A stretch of DNA of 64,000 nt, taken from Pseudomonas putida. Its GTDB lineage: Bacteria > Pseudomonadota > Gammaproteobacteria > Pseudomonadales > Pseudomonadaceae. The stretch spans positions 62,001 through 126,000 of the forward strand of contig NZ_MNAH01000010.1 in assembly GCF_001976065.1 (NCBI RefSeq), in the 5' to 3' direction. The translations under genes and the position numbers were made by a program. Positions 1-10,685 of the stretch are shown here, piece after piece. The notes below the pieces were generated by a model. The model searched no databases. It saw only the letters and a list, made by a program, of their open reading frames with translations, and had not been told where the DNA came from. Within the stretch, counting starts at the first letter, position 1. Every line of letters begins with the position of its first letter.

Positions 1-289
1 ATTTTCACGGTTCTATGAATTCCGCCTTGAGGGCCGGTTGCTGGCCATTGCCGTTACCGACCTTCTGCCGAACGGTCTGTCGGCGGTCTACACCTTCTAT
101 GAGCCCGGCGAAGAGCGGCGCAGCCTGGGGCGCTTCGCCATACTCTGGCAAATCGCCGAAGCCCGGCGATTGGGTCTGGATGCGGTTTACCTGGGCTACT
201 GGATCAAGAACTGCAAAAAAATGAGCTACAAGACCCAGTATCGCCCAATTGAACTGCTGATAAACCAGCGCTGGGTCGTTCTGAACTAG
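1..289 (+). CDS. bpt: Aspartate/glutamate leucyltransferase (Bpt), C-terminal part
   Basis: The reading frame is open from the first base and ends at the TAG at 287-289, so the N-terminal part lies outside the window. The visible end contains FYEFRLEGRLLAIAV, VYTFYEP, LGYWIKNCKKMSYK and the terminal RPIELLINQRW, which I recognise as the C-terminal (GNAT-like) half of the bacterial arginyl-tRNA-protein transferase family. Bacterial members of the Bpt type transfer leucine from Leu-tRNA to proteins with N-terminal Asp or Glu, creating a primary N-degron for ClpS. That fits clpA and clpS lying just downstream. Substrate specificity (Leu or Arg) cannot be read from this fragment. Confidence 0.88.
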   Translation, partial: FSRFYEFRLEGRLLAIAVTDLLPNGLSAVYTFYEPGEERRSLGRFAILWQIAEARRLGLDAVYLGYWIKNCKKMSYKTQYRPIELLINQRWVVLN

Positions 290-400
290 AGCAGGCCCTA
301 AACCCCTTGGCTTGAACACCCTTTTTCGGGCACAATGCACGCCGCTTTTGCCTGGCGCAGTTGCACCGGGCCATTCATTGGACACCGAGGGCTTTACTGC

Positions 401-619
401 ATGTCGAAAGAAGACAGCTTCGAAATGGAAGGCACTGTCGTCGACACCCTGCCCAACACCATGTTTCGTGTGGAGTTGGAAAATGGGCACGTCGTAACCG
501 CGCATATTTCCGGCAAGATGCGCAAGAACTACATTCGTATTCTTACCGGTGACAAGGTGCGCGTCGAGCTGACGCCCTATGACTTGAGCAAAGGGCGCAT
601 CACTTACCGCGCTCGTTAA
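401..619 (+). CDS. infA: Translation initiation factor IF-1
   Basis: This 72-residue protein begins [18 protein letters not shown] and contains [20 protein letters not shown], the S1/OB-fold of IF-1. IF-1 sits in the A site of the 30S subunit and helps IF-2 and IF-3 during initiation. The length equals that of E. coli IF-1 (72 residues). An in-frame start 22 codons upstream exists, but the family begins at this ATG. It stands alone between bpt and the convergent clpA and is followed at once by a strong terminator. The link to the clp genes is positional synteny in Pseudomonas rather than an operon, because clpA is on the opposite strand. Confidence 0.97.
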
Positions 620-632
620 TCAGGTCAATACA

Positions 633-660
633 AGACGCCCGGCTTATGCCGGGCGTTTTT
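633..660 (+). terminator. infA terminator
   Basis: GACGCCCGGC and GCCGGGCGTT pair around a TTAT loop, followed by a T-tract. This is a canonical intrinsic terminator 13 bases after the infA stop codon. Confidence 0.9.
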
Positions 661-694
661 GTTTGCCTTCGACTTGAATCTGGCTGCAGCCCCA

Positions 695-784
695 TGTGGG
701 AGCGAGCCTGCTCGCGAATGCGATATGCCAGTCAACATGAATGGAGACTGACACGCCCTCTTCGCGAGCAGGCTCGCTCCCACA
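695..784. repeat. REP inverted pair (REPIN-like) between infA and clpA
   Basis: GTGGGAGCGAGCCTGCTCGCGA is followed about 45 bases later by its inverted copy TCGCGAGCAGGCTCGCTCCC. Similar inverted pairs with G/A variation at one position recur in many gaps of this window. Two REP units in opposite orientation are the arrangement known as a REPIN in P. fluorescens. Confidence 0.85.
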
Positions 785-811
785 GGGGCCGGCGCATTTC
801 TTCAAGACAGC

Positions 812-839
812 AAAAAGGCGCCGATCGGCGCCTTTTTGC
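812..839 (-). terminator. clpA terminator
   Basis: AAAAAGGCGCC and GGCGCCTTTTT flank GATC, giving a hairpin with T-tracts on both strands. It lies 17 bases beyond the clpA stop codon, so its main role is presumably for clpA. Confidence 0.85.
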
Positions 840-856
840 TTTATTGCGATTTAACG

Positions 857-3127
857 TCAGGCCATTTCAGCCGTAGTCTCGAACTCGAAGGTCAGTTCGC
901 CGTCCTTGATGTCGATGTGAACCACACCGCCATGTTCGGCCAGTTCGCCAAAGAGGATCTCCTCCGCCAGCGGGCGCTTGATCTTGTCCTGGATCAGGCG
1001 CGCCATCGGACGAGCTCCCATTGCCGAGTCGTAACCGCCAGCCGCCAACCAGCTGCGAGCCGCATCGGTGACTTCCAGCAACACGCGCTTGTCTTCCAGC
1101 TGCGCCTGAAGTTCGGTAAGGAACTTGTCCACCACGCTCTTGATGACCTCATGGCTGAGGCGACCAAACTGGATAATGGTGTCCAGACGGTTGCGGAACT
1201 CTGGCGTAAAGCTCTTCTTGATCACTTCCATCGCATCGGACGAGTGGTCCTGATGGGTGAAACCGATCGAAGCACGGGCTGCGGTTTCGGCACCGGCGTT
1301 GGTCGTCATGATAACGATCACGTTACGGAAGTCGGCCTTGCGCCCGTTGTTATCGGTCAGCGTTCCGTGATCCATCACCTGCAGCAGCAGGTTGAAGACC
1401 TCCGGGTGCGCCTTCTCGATTTCATCGAGCAACAGCACGCAGTGTGGCTGCTTGGTGATGGCCTCGGTCAGCAGACCGCCCTGATCGAACCCGACATAGC
1501 CTGGAGGTGCACCGATCAGACGCGATACGGTGTGGCGCTCCATGTACTCGGACATGTCGAAGCGAATCAGCTCGACACCCAGCGCCTTGGCCAGCTGACG
1601 TGCCGCTTCGGTTTTACCGACGCCGGTAGGACCCGCAAACAGGAACGAACCGACTGGCTTGTCAGGCGACTTGAGGCCGGCACGGGACAGCTTGATCGCG
1701 GTCGCCAACGAATCGATCGCAGCATCCTGGCCAAACACCGTCAGCTTCAGGTCACGCTCAAGGTTACGCAGCAGCTCTTTATCGGAACTGGTGACGTGTT
1801 TTGGCGGAATCCGCGCGATTTTCGCGACGATGTCCTCGACTTGTGGCACCTCGATGCGCTTGACGCGCATTTCGATGGGTTGCAGGCGCTGATAGGCACC
1901 CGCCTCGTCGATCACGTCGATCGCCTTGTCCGGCATGTGCCGGTCATTGATGTAGCGTGAAGCCAGTTCGGCAGCGGCGCGCAGGGCCTCATCACTGTAT
2001 TCGATATTGTGATGGGACTCGAAACGCCCCTTCAGGCCGCGCAGGATACCGATGGTGTCTTCCACCGAAGGCTCCGATACATCGACTTTCTGGAAGCGAC
2101 GCGCCAAGGCACGATCCTTCTCGAAAATCCCGCGAAATTCCTGGAAGGTGGTCGAGCCGATGCAGCGGATATCACCGGACGACAACAACGGCTTGAGCAG
2201 GTTCGAGGCATCCATGACCCCACCGGACGCTGCACCCGCACCGATGATGGTGTGGATTTCGTCGATGAAGAGGATCGCCTGCGGACGTTTTTTCAACTCA
2301 TTGAGCAACGCCTTGAAGCGCTTCTCGAAATCGCCGCGGTACTTGGTCCCGGCCAGCAAGGCACCCAGGTCGAGGGAATACACGACGCTGTTGGCCAGCA
2401 GGTCCGGCACCTGGTTGTCGACAATGCGCTTGGCCAGGCCTTCGGCGATCGCGGTTTTACCCACGCCCGCCTCGCCCACCAGCAGCGGATTGTTCTTGCG
2501 ACGACGGGCCAGGATCTGGGCGACGCGCTCGACTTCCAGCTCACGGCCTACCAATGGATCGATTCGACCCTGGCGCGCGAGTTCATTAAGGTTGCTGGCA
2601 TAAGCATCCAGTGGATTGCCTGAAGATGAAGACTCACCGCCCTCGTCGTCCTGCATATCTTGCTCGCCCTCAGAGTGATCGCCGTGCCCTGGCACCTTGG
2701 AAATGCCGTGGGCGATGTAGTTGACGACATCGATACGGGCAACGCTCTGCTGTTTCAGCAGGAACACTGCCTGACTCTCTTGCTCACTGAAGATCGCGAC
2801 CAGCACGTTGGCGCCAGTCACTTCGCGTTTGCCCGAGCTCTGTACGTGAAACACAGCACGTTGCAGGACACGCTGGAAGCCCAGGGTTGGCTGGGTCTCA
2901 CGATCCTCGTCATGCACGGGGATCAATGGCGTGGTGGAGTCGATGAACTCCTGCAGGTCATGCTTGAGTTTGTCGAGGTTCGCGCCGCACGCACGCAAAA
3001 CGGTGGCGGCAGCCTCATTGTCCAATAGGGCCAGCAGCAGGTGTTCGACGGTCATGAATTCATGACGCTTCGAACGAGCCTCCTTGAAGGCAAGATTGAG
3101 GGTGACTTCGAGCTCGCGGTTTAACAT
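857..3127 (-). CDS. clpA: ATP-dependent Clp protease ATP-binding subunit ClpA
   Basis: This is a 756-residue class I Hsp100 unfoldase. It has a double Clp N-domain (about 1-145), an acidic and serine-rich linker (about 150-172), a first AAA+ module with Walker A GEAGVGKT at 218-225, and a second with GPTGVGKT at 499-506. The ASIGFTHQ stretch in the second module matches the ClpP-docking IGF/IGL loop, so it should work with ClpP rather than act only as a disaggregase. It lacks the coiled-coil middle domain of ClpB. It unfolds substrates, including N-degron proteins brought by ClpS. clpS lies 30 bases upstream on the same strand, so the two are probably co-transcribed. Confidence 0.97.
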   Translation of the reverse strand: MLNRELEVTLNLAFKEARSKRHEFMTVEHLLLALLDNEAAATVLRACGANLDKLKHDLQEFIDSTTPLIPVHDEDRETQPTLGFQRVLQRAVFHVQSSGKREVTGANVLVAIFSEQESQAVFLLKQQSVARIDVVNYIAHGISKVPGHGDHSEGEQDMQDDEGGESSSSGNPLDAYASNLNELARQGRIDPLVGRELEVERVAQILARRRKNNPLLVGEAGVGKTAIAEGLAKRIVDNQVPDLLANSVVYSLDLGALLAGTKYRGDFEKRFKALLNELKKRPQAILFIDEIHTIIGAGAASGGVMDASNLLKPLLSSGDIRCIGSTTFQEFRGIFEKDRALARRFQKVDVSEPSVEDTIGILRGLKGRFESHHNIEYSDEALRAAAELASRYINDRHMPDKAIDVIDEAGAYQRLQPIEMRVKRIEVPQVEDIVAKIARIPPKHVTSSDKELLRNLERDLKLTVFGQDAAIDSLATAIKLSRAGLKSPDKPVGSFLFAGPTGVGKTEAARQLAKALGVELIRFDMSEYMERHTVSRLIGAPPGYVGFDQGGLLTEAITKQPHCVLLLDEIEKAHPEVFNLLLQVMDHGTLTDNNGRKADFRNVIVIMTTNAGAETAARASIGFTHQDHSSDAMEVIKKSFTPEFRNRLDTIIQFGRLSHEVIKSVVDKFLTELQAQLEDKRVLLEVTDAARSWLAAGGYDSAMGARPMARLIQDKIKRPLAEEILFGELAEHGGVVHIDIKDGELTFEFETTAEMA

Positions 3128-3157
3128 AGCTTCACCTCATACCCAAGTGGTCGGCGA

Positions 3158-3541
3158 TTAACCGTCCTTCTCGATTTCACAGAGTAGCGGATGCTGGCTT
3201 TCCCTGGCGTACTGGTTGACCTGCATGGCCTTTGTCTCGGCGATGTCGCGGGTAAACACTCCACATACTGCCCGCCCTTCTGTATGGACGGCCAGCATGA
3301 CCTTGGTCGCCAGCTCGCGATTCAGGTTAAAAAACACCTCGAGCACTTCGACGACGAAATCCATCGGTGTGTAGTCATCATTGAACAAAACCACCTTGTA
3401 CATCGGCGGCGCCTGTAAAGCAGGCTTAGCCTCCTGAACAGCAATGCCTGCGGAATCGTCGTCGTGTTCCTCCGGGCGATCTTTCTGGAGAGTCGGGCGA
3501 TCCTGATTGAATGTTAGTCGAATCTGGCTGATTGCATGCAT
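3158..3541 (-). CDS. clpS: ATP-dependent Clp protease adaptor ClpS
   Basis: This 127-residue protein has a variable acidic N-terminal tail (to about residue 45) followed by the ClpS core PPMYKVVLFNDDYTPMDFVV. The NDDYTPMDF segment is the N-end residue-binding pocket, and VHTEGRAVCGVFTRDIAETK is the conserved face that docks on the ClpA N-domain. ClpS captures proteins with N-terminal Leu, Phe, Tyr or Trp and hands them to ClpAP. It starts at MHAISQIRLTF, the usual Pseudomonas start. It is the first gene of a clpS-clpA unit and is divergent from cspD. Confidence 0.96.
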   Translation of the reverse strand: MHAISQIRLTFNQDRPTLQKDRPEEHDDDSAGIAVQEAKPALQAPPMYKVVLFNDDYTPMDFVVEVLEVFFNLNRELATKVMLAVHTEGRAVCGVFTRDIAETKAMQVNQYARESQHPLLCEIEKDG

Positions 3542-3621
3542 GGAAAGAAAGGTTCGTCAGTTGTGCAAATACAGTGGTGGGGGCGGTCTTGGGTGATTTC
3601 AACTCCGACTGCCTGGTCACC

Positions 3622-3649
3622 TTGACTATCGGCAAAACGGTGTTACAAC
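3622..3649 (+). promoter_or_regulatory. Candidate cspD promoter
   Basis: TTGACT (3622-3627) and TACAAC (3644-3649) are separated by 16 bases, matching five and four of six sigma-70 consensus positions. They lie about 115 bases before the cspD ATG. A small inverted repeat, ACTGGA-N6-TCCAGT (3720-3737), would fall in the leader. This was found by eye only. Confidence 0.35.
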
Positions 3650-3765
3650 CAATAGAGCCCACAGTGGGTAAAAAAGGTCCGCGGAGTCAACTTTTTTTCT
3701 AAGAAGTGACTGCGGATGTACTGGATGATACTCCAGTGATGGAGTCTGTTGCAGAGGGAGTTGGT

Positions 3766-4032
3766 ATGTCAGGTGTCAAGGTCAGTGGCAAGGTGAAATG
3801 GTTCAACAACGCCAAGGGGTACGGTTTCATCATCGAGGATGGCAAGACAGAAGATCTGTTTGCCCACTACTCGGCCATTCAGATGGAGGGTTATAAAACC
3901 CTGAAAGCCGGACAGGCCGTCGTCTTCGAGATCATCCAGGGGCCCAAGGGCCTGCACGCCGTCAACATCGGCGCTCCTGTCGATACCACGAAGGCCGCGA
4001 ACCCTGCTACGCAACAAACCGTTACGGTTTAA
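3766..4032 (+). CDS. cspD: Cold-shock-domain protein CspD
   Basis: This 88-residue protein carries the cold-shock fold. GKVKWFNNAKGYGFI holds RNP-1 and DLFAHYSAI holds RNP-2, followed by a short Ala/Thr-rich tail. I chose the ATG of MSGVKVSGK because GAGGGAG precedes it at about the right distance. A GTG 20 codons upstream would add a non-conserved extension. In E. coli CspD is a stationary-phase and starvation protein that binds single-stranded DNA and inhibits replication. Its place beside clpS/clpA is conserved in Pseudomonas. Related CspA-type proteins are alternatives, but the context favours CspD. Confidence 0.9.
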   Translation: MSGVKVSGKVKWFNNAKGYGFIIEDGKTEDLFAHYSAIQMEGYKTLKAGQAVVFEIIQGPKGLHAVNIGAPVDTTKAANPATQQTVTV

Positions 4033-4056
4033 ACGCAGCATCGTCATCCAGTCATA

Positions 4057-4097
4057 AAAAAACCGCCCGGTTCAATCGCTTGAGCCGGGCGGTTTTC
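4057..4097. terminator. Bidirectional terminator between cspD and icd
   Basis: AACCGCCCGGTTCAA and TTGAGCCGGGCGGTT form a 15-base stem with one mismatch. An A-run lies before the stem and a T-run follows it, so it can end both the cspD and icd transcripts. Confidence 0.88.
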
Positions 4098-4114
4098 GCA
4101 TGCATCGATGTTTC

Positions 4115-5371
4115 TTACATGTGCGAGATCAGCGCATCGCCGAAGCCGGACGAAGACACCAGCTTGGCGCCTTCCATCAAGCGCTCGAAGTCATAGGTCA
4201 CGGTCTTGGCGGAAATCGCGCCATTGGTGCCCTTGATGATCAGGTCGGCCGCTTCGGTCCAGCCCATGTGGCGTAGCATCATTTCAGCCGACAGGATCAA
4301 CGACCCCGGGTTGACCTGGTCCTTGCCGGCGTACTTGGGCGCGGTACCGTGGGTGGCTTCGAACATGGCCACGGTGTCGGACAGGTTGGCGCCTGGCGCA
4401 ATACCGATACCACCCACTTCCGCCGCCAGGGCGTCGGAGAGGTAGTCGCCGTTCAGGTTCAGGGTTGCGATCACATCGTATTCCGCCGGGCGCAGCAGGA
4501 TCTGCTGGAGCATGGCGTCAGCAATGGCGTCCTTGACGATGACATTCTTGCCGGTTTTCGGGTTCTTGAACTGCATCCACGGACCGCCGTCGAGCAGGGT
4601 CGCACCGAACTCTTCAGCCGCCACTTCGTAGGCCCATTCCTTGAAGGCACCTTCGGTGAACTTCATGATGTTGCCTTTGTGCACGATGGTCAGCGAATCG
4701 CGGTCGTTGTCGACGACATATTGCAGGGCCTTGCGCGCCAGGCGCTTGGTACCTTGCAAGGACACCGGCTTGACGCCGATACCGCAGTTTTCGTCGAAAC
4801 GGATCTTGGTGACGCCCATTTCTTCTTTAAGGAACTTGATGACCTTGGTGGCTTCCGGGGTACCGGCCTTCCACTCGATACCGGCATAGATGTCTTCGGA
4901 GTTCTCGCGGAAGATCGTCATGTCGACGTCGCCTGGCTTCTTGACCGGGCTTGGCACGCCTTCGAACCAGCGCACCGGGCGCAGGCAGACATACAGGTCG
5001 AGTTGCTGGCGCAGGGCCACGTTGAGGGAACGAATACCGCCACCGACCGGCGTGGTCAGCGGGCCCTTGATGGAAACCACGTAGTCCTTGACCGCGTCCA
5101 GGGTTTCCTGAGGCAGCCAGGTGTCCTGATCGTAGACCTGGGTCGCTTTTTCCCCGGCGTACACTTCCATCCAGGAAATCTTGCGCTCGCCGCCGTAAGC
5201 CTTTTTCACAGCAGCATCGACAACCTTGATCATGACCGGGCTGATGTCGACACCAATGCCGTCGCCTTCGATGAAGGGAATGATCGGGTTATTAGGAACA
5301 TTGAGAGAATGGTCTGCATTGACGGTGATTTTGTCGCCGACGGCTGGAACCTGAATCTTCTTGTAACCCAT
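4115..5371 (-). CDS. icd: NADP-dependent isocitrate dehydrogenase, homodimeric (Icd)
   Basis: This 418-residue enzyme converts isocitrate to 2-oxoglutarate in the TCA cycle with NADP. It contains IPFIEGDGIGVD near the N-terminus and GGGIRSLNVALRQQLD. Ser115 in that segment corresponds to E. coli Ser113, the phosphorylation site of the AceK kinase/phosphatase. It also has FRENSEDIYAGIEW and the coenzyme-site ATHGTAPKYAGKD. The start MGYKKIQVPAVGDK matches the family, and an upstream in-frame start would add 23 unconserved residues. It is divergent from the unrelated monomeric idh, an arrangement known from Pseudomonas. The phosphorylatable serine implies control of flux toward the glyoxylate shunt (AceA, 10 kb downstream). 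Confidence 0.97.
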   Translation of the reverse strand: MGYKKIQVPAVGDKITVNADHSLNVPNNPIIPFIEGDGIGVDISPVMIKVVDAAVKKAYGGERKISWMEVYAGEKATQVYDQDTWLPQETLDAVKDYVVSIKGPLTTPVGGGIRSLNVALRQQLDLYVCLRPVRWFEGVPSPVKKPGDVDMTIFRENSEDIYAGIEWKAGTPEATKVIKFLKEEMGVTKIRFDENCGIGVKPVSLQGTKRLARKALQYVVDNDRDSLTIVHKGNIMKFTEGAFKEWAYEVAAEEFGATLLDGGPWMQFKNPKTGKNVIVKDAIADAMLQQILLRPAEYDVIATLNLNGDYLSDALAAEVGGIGIAPGANLSDTVAMFEATHGTAPKYAGKDQVNPGSLILSAEMMLRHMGWTEAADLIIKGTNGAISAKTVTYDFERLMEGAKLVSSSGFGDALISHM

Positions 5372-5866
5372 GCTGAACTCCATTGATTGGATTGAACATC
5401 TGGCTTGGTTCGAGCGTAACCCAGTTAAATCGGCGCGCAAACCCTATGTTCTATCGATAGGCCGCAAAGCTATACAACCTGCGCCCTACAAGCCTGAAAT
5501 CAAAGGGAAAAGCGCCAAACTCAAGCATCGCGAATCACCTTACGCCCTGCTCGCTCCTGCGACCTTTAGACCAATGGACGACAAACGTTGTGTGTGAACC
5601 ATCGGCAGATTGCCAGCTACCTATGTATAATGCCGCCGCTGACTAAAGGGTCACGTCAGGTTGAACAGCTCTACGACGAGTGTTTCAGCCCGATGAGACG
5701 GTCTGCTACCGCAGCCCGCCTACTTTGACGCCCTACTGATGCACCCAACATCACAGCAACGAAATCTCGATATTCGGCTCATGGATGACTTTGAACGAAC
5801 GCGCTTACCCGGCGCCCCTCGAGTTTCTGCGCACGCTTTAGCAAAGAAGAGAGAGTTAATCCGAAT
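5372..5866. promoter_or_regulatory. icd-idh divergent intergenic region
   Basis: This is a 495-base non-coding gap. On the plus strand TCGGCA (5602-5607) and TATAAT (5626-5631), 18 bases apart, make a plausible idh promoter, which would give idh a leader of about 230 bases. I could not identify a convincing icd promoter, a riboswitch or a REP element. Short open frames here lack ribosome-binding sites and coding character. Confidence 0.4.
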
Positions 5867-8092
<2,226 letters not shown>

Positions 8093-8110
8093 GGTTGTAA
8101 GGAAGCACCA

Positions 8111-8138
8111 CAAACCCCGGCCCTGTGCCGGGGTTTGT
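8111..8138 (+). terminator. idh terminator
   Basis: AAACCCCGGC and GCCGGGGTTT form a GC-rich hairpin 20 bases after the stop codon. The T-tract is short and broken, so termination may be imperfect. Confidence 0.75.
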
Positions 8139-8182
8139 GTTTGTGGCCCATACATATTTTTATCGGTGAAATCCGATCCAAT

Positions 8183-8270
8183 GTGGGAGCGGGCTTGCTC
8201 GCGAAAGGGGTTTATCATTCAACATCTTTATTGACTGACCCACCGCTTTCGCGAGCAAGCCCGCTCCCAC
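8183..8270. repeat. REP inverted pair between idh and the Nudix gene
   Basis: GTGGGAGCGGGCTTGCTCGC and its inverted copy GCGAGCAAGCCCGCTCCCAC are separated by about 48 bases. Confidence 0.85.
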
Positions 8271-8301
8271 AGGGACAGCATTTCAACTTCGAGGAGATCT
8301 C

Positions 8302-8748
8302 ATGGACTGGAAACCCCACATCACCGTCGCCACCATCGTCGAAGACAACGGCCGCTTCCTGATGGTCGAAGAACTCAAGCACGGGCGCGTGGTGCTCAAC
8401 CAGCCCGCCGGCCACCTGGACCCGAACGAAACACTGACCGAAGCCGCCGTGCGCGAAACCCTCGAGGAAACCGGCTGGGACATCGAAGCCACCGGCGTAC
8501 TGGGCATTTATCTGTATACCGCCCCGAGCAACGGCGTGACCTACCAACGGGTCTGCTTCATTGCCAAAGCGTTGAAACACCACCCCGAGTATCAACTGGA
8601 CGACGGCATCGTCGGCGCCAAGTGGTTGACCCGCGAGGAATTAATCGAGCAGCGCGAGCACTGGCGCAGTGAGCTGATCATGCGCTGCATCGACGACTAT
8701 CTGGCAGGCATTCACTTCGATCTCGAATTGATACGCCCTTCTCTTTAG
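8302..8748 (+). CDS. Nudix hydrolase, NudJ type
   Basis: This 148-residue protein has a complete Nudix box at residues 37-59, beginning GHLDPNE and ending RETLEETGW, with the catalytic glutamates of the REx2EE core intact. The start MDWKPHITVATIVE and the position just upstream of mnmA match NudJ (phosphatase for nucleoside di/triphosphates and the thiamine pyrimidine pyrophosphate) in gamma-proteobacteria. Substrate assignment is by family only. GAGGAG precedes the ATG. The 59-base gap to mnmA holds no terminator, so read-through into mnmA is likely. Confidence 0.88.
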   Translation: MDWKPHITVATIVEDNGRFLMVEELKHGRVVLNQPAGHLDPNETLTEAAVRETLEETGWDIEATGVLGIYLYTAPSNGVTYQRVCFIAKALKHHPEYQLDDGIVGAKWLTREELIEQREHWRSELIMRCIDDYLAGIHFDLELIRPSL

Positions 8749-8807
8749 CCTTGCGGGCCCGGGCCTGTTAGAATCGCGTCCTTTTTCAAGACACTCATTG
8801 AATCCCT

Positions 8808-9941
8808 ATGCGTGATCCAGCCCCTTCTGACACACAAAAGAAGCGCGTCATTGTCGGCATGTCCGGCGGCGTGGACTCTTCCGTTTCCGCCCTCCTGCTG
8901 ATCGAGCAGGGCTATGAGGTGGAAGGCCTGTTCATGAAGAACTGGGAAGAAGACGACGGAACCGAATACTGCACCGCCATGGATGACCTGGCGGATGCCC
9001 AGGCCGTGTGCGACAAGATTGGCATCAAGCTGCACACCGCCAACTTCGCCGCCGAGTACTGGGACAACGTGTTCGAGCACTTCCTGGCCGAATACAAGGC
9101 CGGCCGTACGCCGAACCCGGACATCCTGTGCAACCGCGAAATCAAGTTCAAGGCGTTCCTCGACTACGCCATGATGCTCGGCGCCGACCTGATTGCCACT
9201 GGCCATTACGTGCGTCGGCGCGACATCGACGGCCGCACCGAACTGCTCAAGGGCCTGGACCCGAACAAGGACCAGAGCTACTTCCTGCACGCCGTCGGCG
9301 GCGAGCAGATCGCCAAGACCCTGTTCCCGGTCGGCGAGCTGGAAAAACCGCAGGTTCGCGCGATTGCCGAGAAATACGAGTTGGCCACCGCGAAGAAAAA
9401 GGATTCCACCGGTATCTGCTTTATCGGTGAGCGCCGCTTCAGCGACTTCCTCAAGCAATACCTGCCAGCACAGCCGGGCGAGATCAAGACCACCGAAGGC
9501 GAAGTCATCGGCCGTCACCATGGCCTGATGTACCACACCATCGGCCAACGCCAGGGCCTGGGCATCGGCGGCCTGAAAGACGCCAGCGACGAACCGTGGT
9601 ACGTACTGATCAAGGATCTTGCGCACAACGAACTGATCGTTGGCCAAGGTAACGACCACCCGTGGCTGTTCTCCCGCGCCCTGCTCGCCTCGGACATCTA
9701 TTGGGTCAACCCGATCGACCTGAGCCAGCCCCGCAAGCTGACCGCCAAGGTGCGTTATCGCCAGAGCGACCAGCCCTGCACCCTGGAGAAAACCGCCACC
9801 GGTTACCGCGCGACCTTCGATGACCCGCAACGCGCGGTCACCCCGGGCCAGTCCGTGGTGTTCTACGACGGCGAAATCTGCCTCGGCGGCGGCGTGATCG
9901 AAGTGGCAGAACCCTGGACTAGCAAGGGCCAGGCTCAATGA
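8808..9941 (+). CDS. mnmA: tRNA-specific 2-thiouridylase MnmA
   Basis: This 377-residue enzyme makes s2U at the wobble position 34 of tRNA-Lys, -Glu and -Gln. It has the PP-loop ATP site GMSGGVDSS near the N-terminus, Cys108 in PDILCNREIKF and Cys204 in STGICFIGERRF. The two cysteines form the catalytic pair of the family. The C-terminal beta-barrel region (ARKVRYRQSDQ-type segment, here TAKVRYRQSDQPC) is complete. It takes sulfur from the TusE relay and acts on cytosolic tRNA. The stop overlaps the hflD start by four bases (ATGA), which indicates translational coupling. Confidence 0.96.
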   Translation: MRDPAPSDTQKKRVIVGMSGGVDSSVSALLLIEQGYEVEGLFMKNWEEDDGTEYCTAMDDLADAQAVCDKIGIKLHTANFAAEYWDNVFEHFLAEYKAGRTPNPDILCNREIKFKAFLDYAMMLGADLIATGHYVRRRDIDGRTELLKGLDPNKDQSYFLHAVGGEQIAKTLFPVGELEKPQVRAIAEKYELATAKKKDSTGICFIGERRFSDFLKQYLPAQPGEIKTTEGEVIGRHHGLMYHTIGQRQGLGIGGLKDASDEPWYVLIKDLAHNELIVGQGNDHPWLFSRALLASDIYWVNPIDLSQPRKLTAKVRYRQSDQPCTLEKTATGYRATFDDPQRAVTPGQSVVFYDGEICLGGGVIEVAEPWTSKGQAQ

Positions 9942-10561
9942 CCCCCACCCAGGAACAACTGACGGCCCTCGGCGGGGTATTTCTCGCCGCGGTGCTGGTC
10001 GACAAGATCGCCAAGACCGGCCAGACCAACGAGGCCGGCCTGACCTGCATGCTCGGCAGCCTGCTGATCCGCGACCCCAAGGACACCCTGGAAGTCTATG
10101 GCGGCGACGACATCAACCTGCGCGAAGGCTATCGCGCATTGATCGGCGCCCTCGAGCGCGACCCGAGTGCCCTGCAGCGCGAGCCGCTGCGTTATGCCCT
10201 GGCCATGCTCGGTCTTGAACGTCAGCTGGCCAAGCGCAGCGACATGCTGGACGTGATCGGCAAACGCCTGCCGCAGATCCAGTCCCAGGTCGAACACTTC
10301 GGCCCGGCCCACGAAAACGTGATCGCCGCCTGCGGCGCGCTGTATCAGGACACCCTGAGTACGCTGCGCCAACGCATCCAGGTACATGGCGACATGCGCA
10401 ACCTGCAGCAGCCGAGCAACGCCTCGAAAATTCGTGCCCTGCTGCTGGCCGGCATCCGTTCGGCACGCCTGTGGCGGCAATTGGGCGGTCATCGCTGGCA
10501 GTTGGTGATCAGCCGGCGCAAATTGCTCAAAGAGCTTTACCCATTGATGCGTAACGAATAA
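9938..10561 (+). CDS. hflD: High-frequency lysogenization protein HflD homologue
   Basis: This 207-residue, mostly helical protein begins MTPTQEQLTALGGVFLAAVLVDKIAKTG in shape and matches the HflD (DUF489) family. In E. coli HflD is a peripheral inner-membrane protein that binds phage lambda CII and limits lysogeny, and its cellular role is unclear. The mnmA-hflD-purB order is conserved in gamma-proteobacteria. It overlaps mnmA by four bases and lies 124 bases before purB. Confidence 0.92.
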   Translation: MTPTQEQLTALGGVFLAAVLVDKIAKTGQTNEAGLTCMLGSLLIRDPKDTLEVYGGDDINLREGYRALIGALERDPSALQREPLRYALAMLGLERQLAKRSDMLDVIGKRLPQIQSQVEHFGPAHENVIAACGALYQDTLSTLRQRIQVHGDMRNLQQPSNASKIRALLLAGIRSARLWRQLGGHRWQLVISRRKLLKELYPLMRNE

Positions 10562-10685
10562 CCCGCATCGGCGACACAGAACTCAGCAATACGCGTAATA
10601 CGCCGGTCAGTTGGCGACGGACCGGCGGATTTTTTCATGTATGATACGCGCCCCATTTCGTTGCCCGACTGTCCGAGAACACCCC

